DNA from: Micromonosporaceae bacterium
GTDB lineage: Bacteria > Actinomycetota > Actinomycetes > Mycobacteriales > Micromonosporaceae
Direction: 5' to 3'
NCBI GenBank assembly: GCA_019690055.1
Contig: JADGGF010000049.1
Span: 1-14,916, forward strand
Length of the DNA stretch: 14,916 bases
The translations under genes were made by a program, and so were the position numbers. The notes under the pieces were generated by a model. The model was not told the DNA's origin and searched no databases. It saw only the letters and a list, made by a program, of their open reading frames with translations. This document shows positions 13,786 through 14,916 of the stretch, one piece after another (within the stretch, counting starts at the first letter, position 1; every line of letters begins with the position of its first letter).

Positions 13786-14814
13786 TCACACGGGGTGGGC
13801 GGCCGTGACCGTACGGCCGTCGGAGGAGACCGCTATCACCCAGCCACCCTGGTCGCCCAAGGCGAGCAGGTGCTCCGGTGTGGCCGGGATCTGATGCGGC
13901 TCGCCCCATCCGCGCGGCCACTGGCGGCGCGCGGCGTGGGCCGGGGCGGCCCACCGGCGGATCGCGGCGACCGGATCGGATGACTCCAGCGCAGCCCGGG
14001 CCTCGTCGAGCTGGGCCAGCACGGCGTCGAGCGAATCGAGCACAGGACCGGCGTTGCCGCCGCACATGGCGGCGATCAGGTCGGGAGAACTGCTCGCCAC
14101 CCGCGTGCCGTCCCGGAACGAGCCGGCGGCCAGCGTGCTCGCCAATGGGTCACCGATAGCGCTGGCCAGCGCCACCGCGAGCAGATGGGGAACGTGGGAC
14201 ACGGCGGCGACGACCCGGTCGTGGTCCTCGGCGGTCGTCGGCACCACGCGTGCCTTCAGGCTGGTGACGAGCCGAGCCACGGTGAGCCAGTCCTCGAGGT
14301 TCGTCTCCTCCTCCAGACACAGCACCCAGGCGCAGCCGGTGAACAGGTTCGGATCGGTCGACGCGAACCCGCCGCTCTCCTTGCCCGCCATGGGGTGCCC
14401 GCCCACGTATCCGGCCAGCCGCAGACTCTCGGCCGGCGGGCGCAGCCGGGGATGAGTCGGGTTGAGGAGCAGCCGCCGGGCCACGAGCTGGCGCATCGGC
14501 TCCTTCACCGAGACGACGTCCGTGACCAGACCGGTGAATCCGGCTCCGGCGATCTGGTCGAGCACCTGCGCCGCCGCGGTGAGCGGGGTCGCGATGACCG
14601 CGAGATCGGCGTTGGCCACCGCGTCGGCGACCGACGCGGACACCTGCCACCGGGCGCTCGGCGGTGCCTGGGCCGCGCCGGTGCGGGCCATCGCCCGGGT
14701 TGCCGGGTCGAGGTCGTAGCCGATCACCCAGTGGCCGGCCGCGGCGAGGGCACGCATCAGCGATCCGCCGATGAGGCCCATGCCGATGACCGCGACGTTC
14801 ACGACGATCACCAT
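13786..14814 (-). CDS. tyrA: Prephenate dehydrogenase
   Basis: A 342-residue cytoplasmic dehydrogenase that converts prephenate to 4-hydroxyphenylpyruvate with NAD(P)+ in tyrosine synthesis. Visible features are the Rossmann start VAVIGMGLIGGSL (7-19), DVVSVKEP, the substrate-loop motif GGHPMAGKESGG, and the catalytic-region HDRVVAAVSHVPHLLA followed by SFRDGTRVASSSPDL. The C-terminal tail of about 40-50 residues has no evident ACT domain, so allosteric control by tyrosine through such a domain is not expected. I chose the ATG at 14814, just before the Rossmann fold. The frame stays open 26 codons further, but that part runs through the palindromic repeat and lacks coding character. No good Shine-Dalgarno sequence precedes the ATG. 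The gene converges with the M48 peptidase over a shared hairpin, and no other aromatic-pathway gene is in view. Confidence 0.93.
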   Translation of the reverse strand: MVIVVNVAVIGMGLIGGSLMRALAAAGHWVIGYDLDPATRAMARTGAAQAPPSARWQVSASVADAVANADLAVIATPLTAAAQVLDQIAGAGFTGLVTDVVSVKEPMRQLVARRLLLNPTHPRLRPPAESLRLAGYVGGHPMAGKESGGFASTDPNLFTGCAWVLCLEEETNLEDWLTVARLVTSLKARVVPTTAEDHDRVVAAVSHVPHLLAVALASAIGDPLASTLAAGSFRDGTRVASSSPDLIAAMCGGNAGPVLDSLDAVLAQLDEARAALESSDPVAAIRRWAAPAHAARRQWPRGWGEPHQIPATPEHLLALGDQGGWVIAVSSDGRTVTAAHPV

Positions 14815-14850
14815 ACTTGTCCGGTTCCCCGGCACCCGAACGCCCGCGGA

Positions 14851-14885
14851 GCGGAATTCCGCGCAGCTTGCCGGAGCGGAATCTG
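14851..14885. repeat. Third copy of the interspersed palindromic repeat
   Basis: From GCGGAATTCCGCG to AGCGGAATCTG this matches copy 1 at 3914-3945, with one substitution (A to C before AGCTT) and one inserted C (TTGCCGG for TTGCGG). Its left end is a perfect 12-base palindrome, GCGGAATTCCGC (14851-14862), and GCGGAGCGGAA is also present just upstream (14846-14856). It lies about 40-70 bases upstream of the tyrA start. The remaining bases to 14916 show no feature. Confidence 0.75.
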
Positions 14886-14916
14886 CGAGCACTTCGGGCG
14901 GCTGGGTGGGGGTGGT

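Noticed and set aside
14815..14892. N-terminal extension of the tyrA frame
   Set aside because: It reads through the interspersed repeat and has no family similarity. The Rossmann fold begins right after the ATG at 14814.

Overview
The window comes from a high-GC actinobacterium. About 70% or more of bases are G or C, third codon positions are almost all G or C, and GTG starts are used. The gene families (HelD-type RNA polymerase helicase, SARP-type regulator fused to a STAND NTPase and WD40 repeats, actinobacterial PHP-domain protein, DUF885) and the long perfect-stem hairpin at the convergent gene end fit Micromonosporaceae (Actinoplanes/Micromonospora-like) best. That family-level placement is an inference. 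The region looks chromosomal: no transposase, integrase, phage gene, CRISPR array, rRNA or tRNA is visible.

Layout. Bases 1-51 hold the first 17 codons of a minus-strand gene that leaves the window. Its ribosome binding site lies in a three-copy tandem repeat (59-114). A HelD/HelR-like helicase (261-2531, +) is divergent from it. Next comes a small regulatory unit: a possible leaderless promoter, a 15-residue leader peptide ending in PPPVA (2609-2656), and a set of competing RNA stems (2643-2762) whose last arm covers the Shine-Dalgarno site of an EamA/DMT transporter (2769-3761, +). The transporter begins with an Arg/Ser-rich extension encoded by five 21-bp tandem repeats. A 365-bp non-coding stretch (3762-4126) holds two copies of a palindromic interspersed repeat, a structured leader and a tiny upstream ORF. 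It precedes a 1549-residue regulator (4127-8776, +) with the order SARP DNA-binding domain, BTAD, NTPase 1, NTPase 2, one membrane helix, WD40 propeller.

A GC-rich hairpin separates this gene from two minus-strand genes read in the order PHP-domain hydrolase (11773-10655), then DUF885 putative metallohydrolase (10574-8877). A membrane-bound M48 metallopeptidase (11868-13712, +) is divergent from the PHP gene. It converges on prephenate dehydrogenase (tyrA, 14814-13786, -) across a 17-bp perfect-stem bidirectional terminator. A third copy of the interspersed repeat lies upstream of tyrA.

The genes do not form one pathway. HelD acts on RNA polymerase, TyrA in tyrosine synthesis, M48 at the membrane, and the SARP-STAND protein in signalling. 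The most interesting signals are regulatory: the four-segment attenuator before the transporter, the repeat-borne ribosome binding sites at the left edge, and the membrane-anchored SARP-STAND-WD40 protein with its own structured leader.
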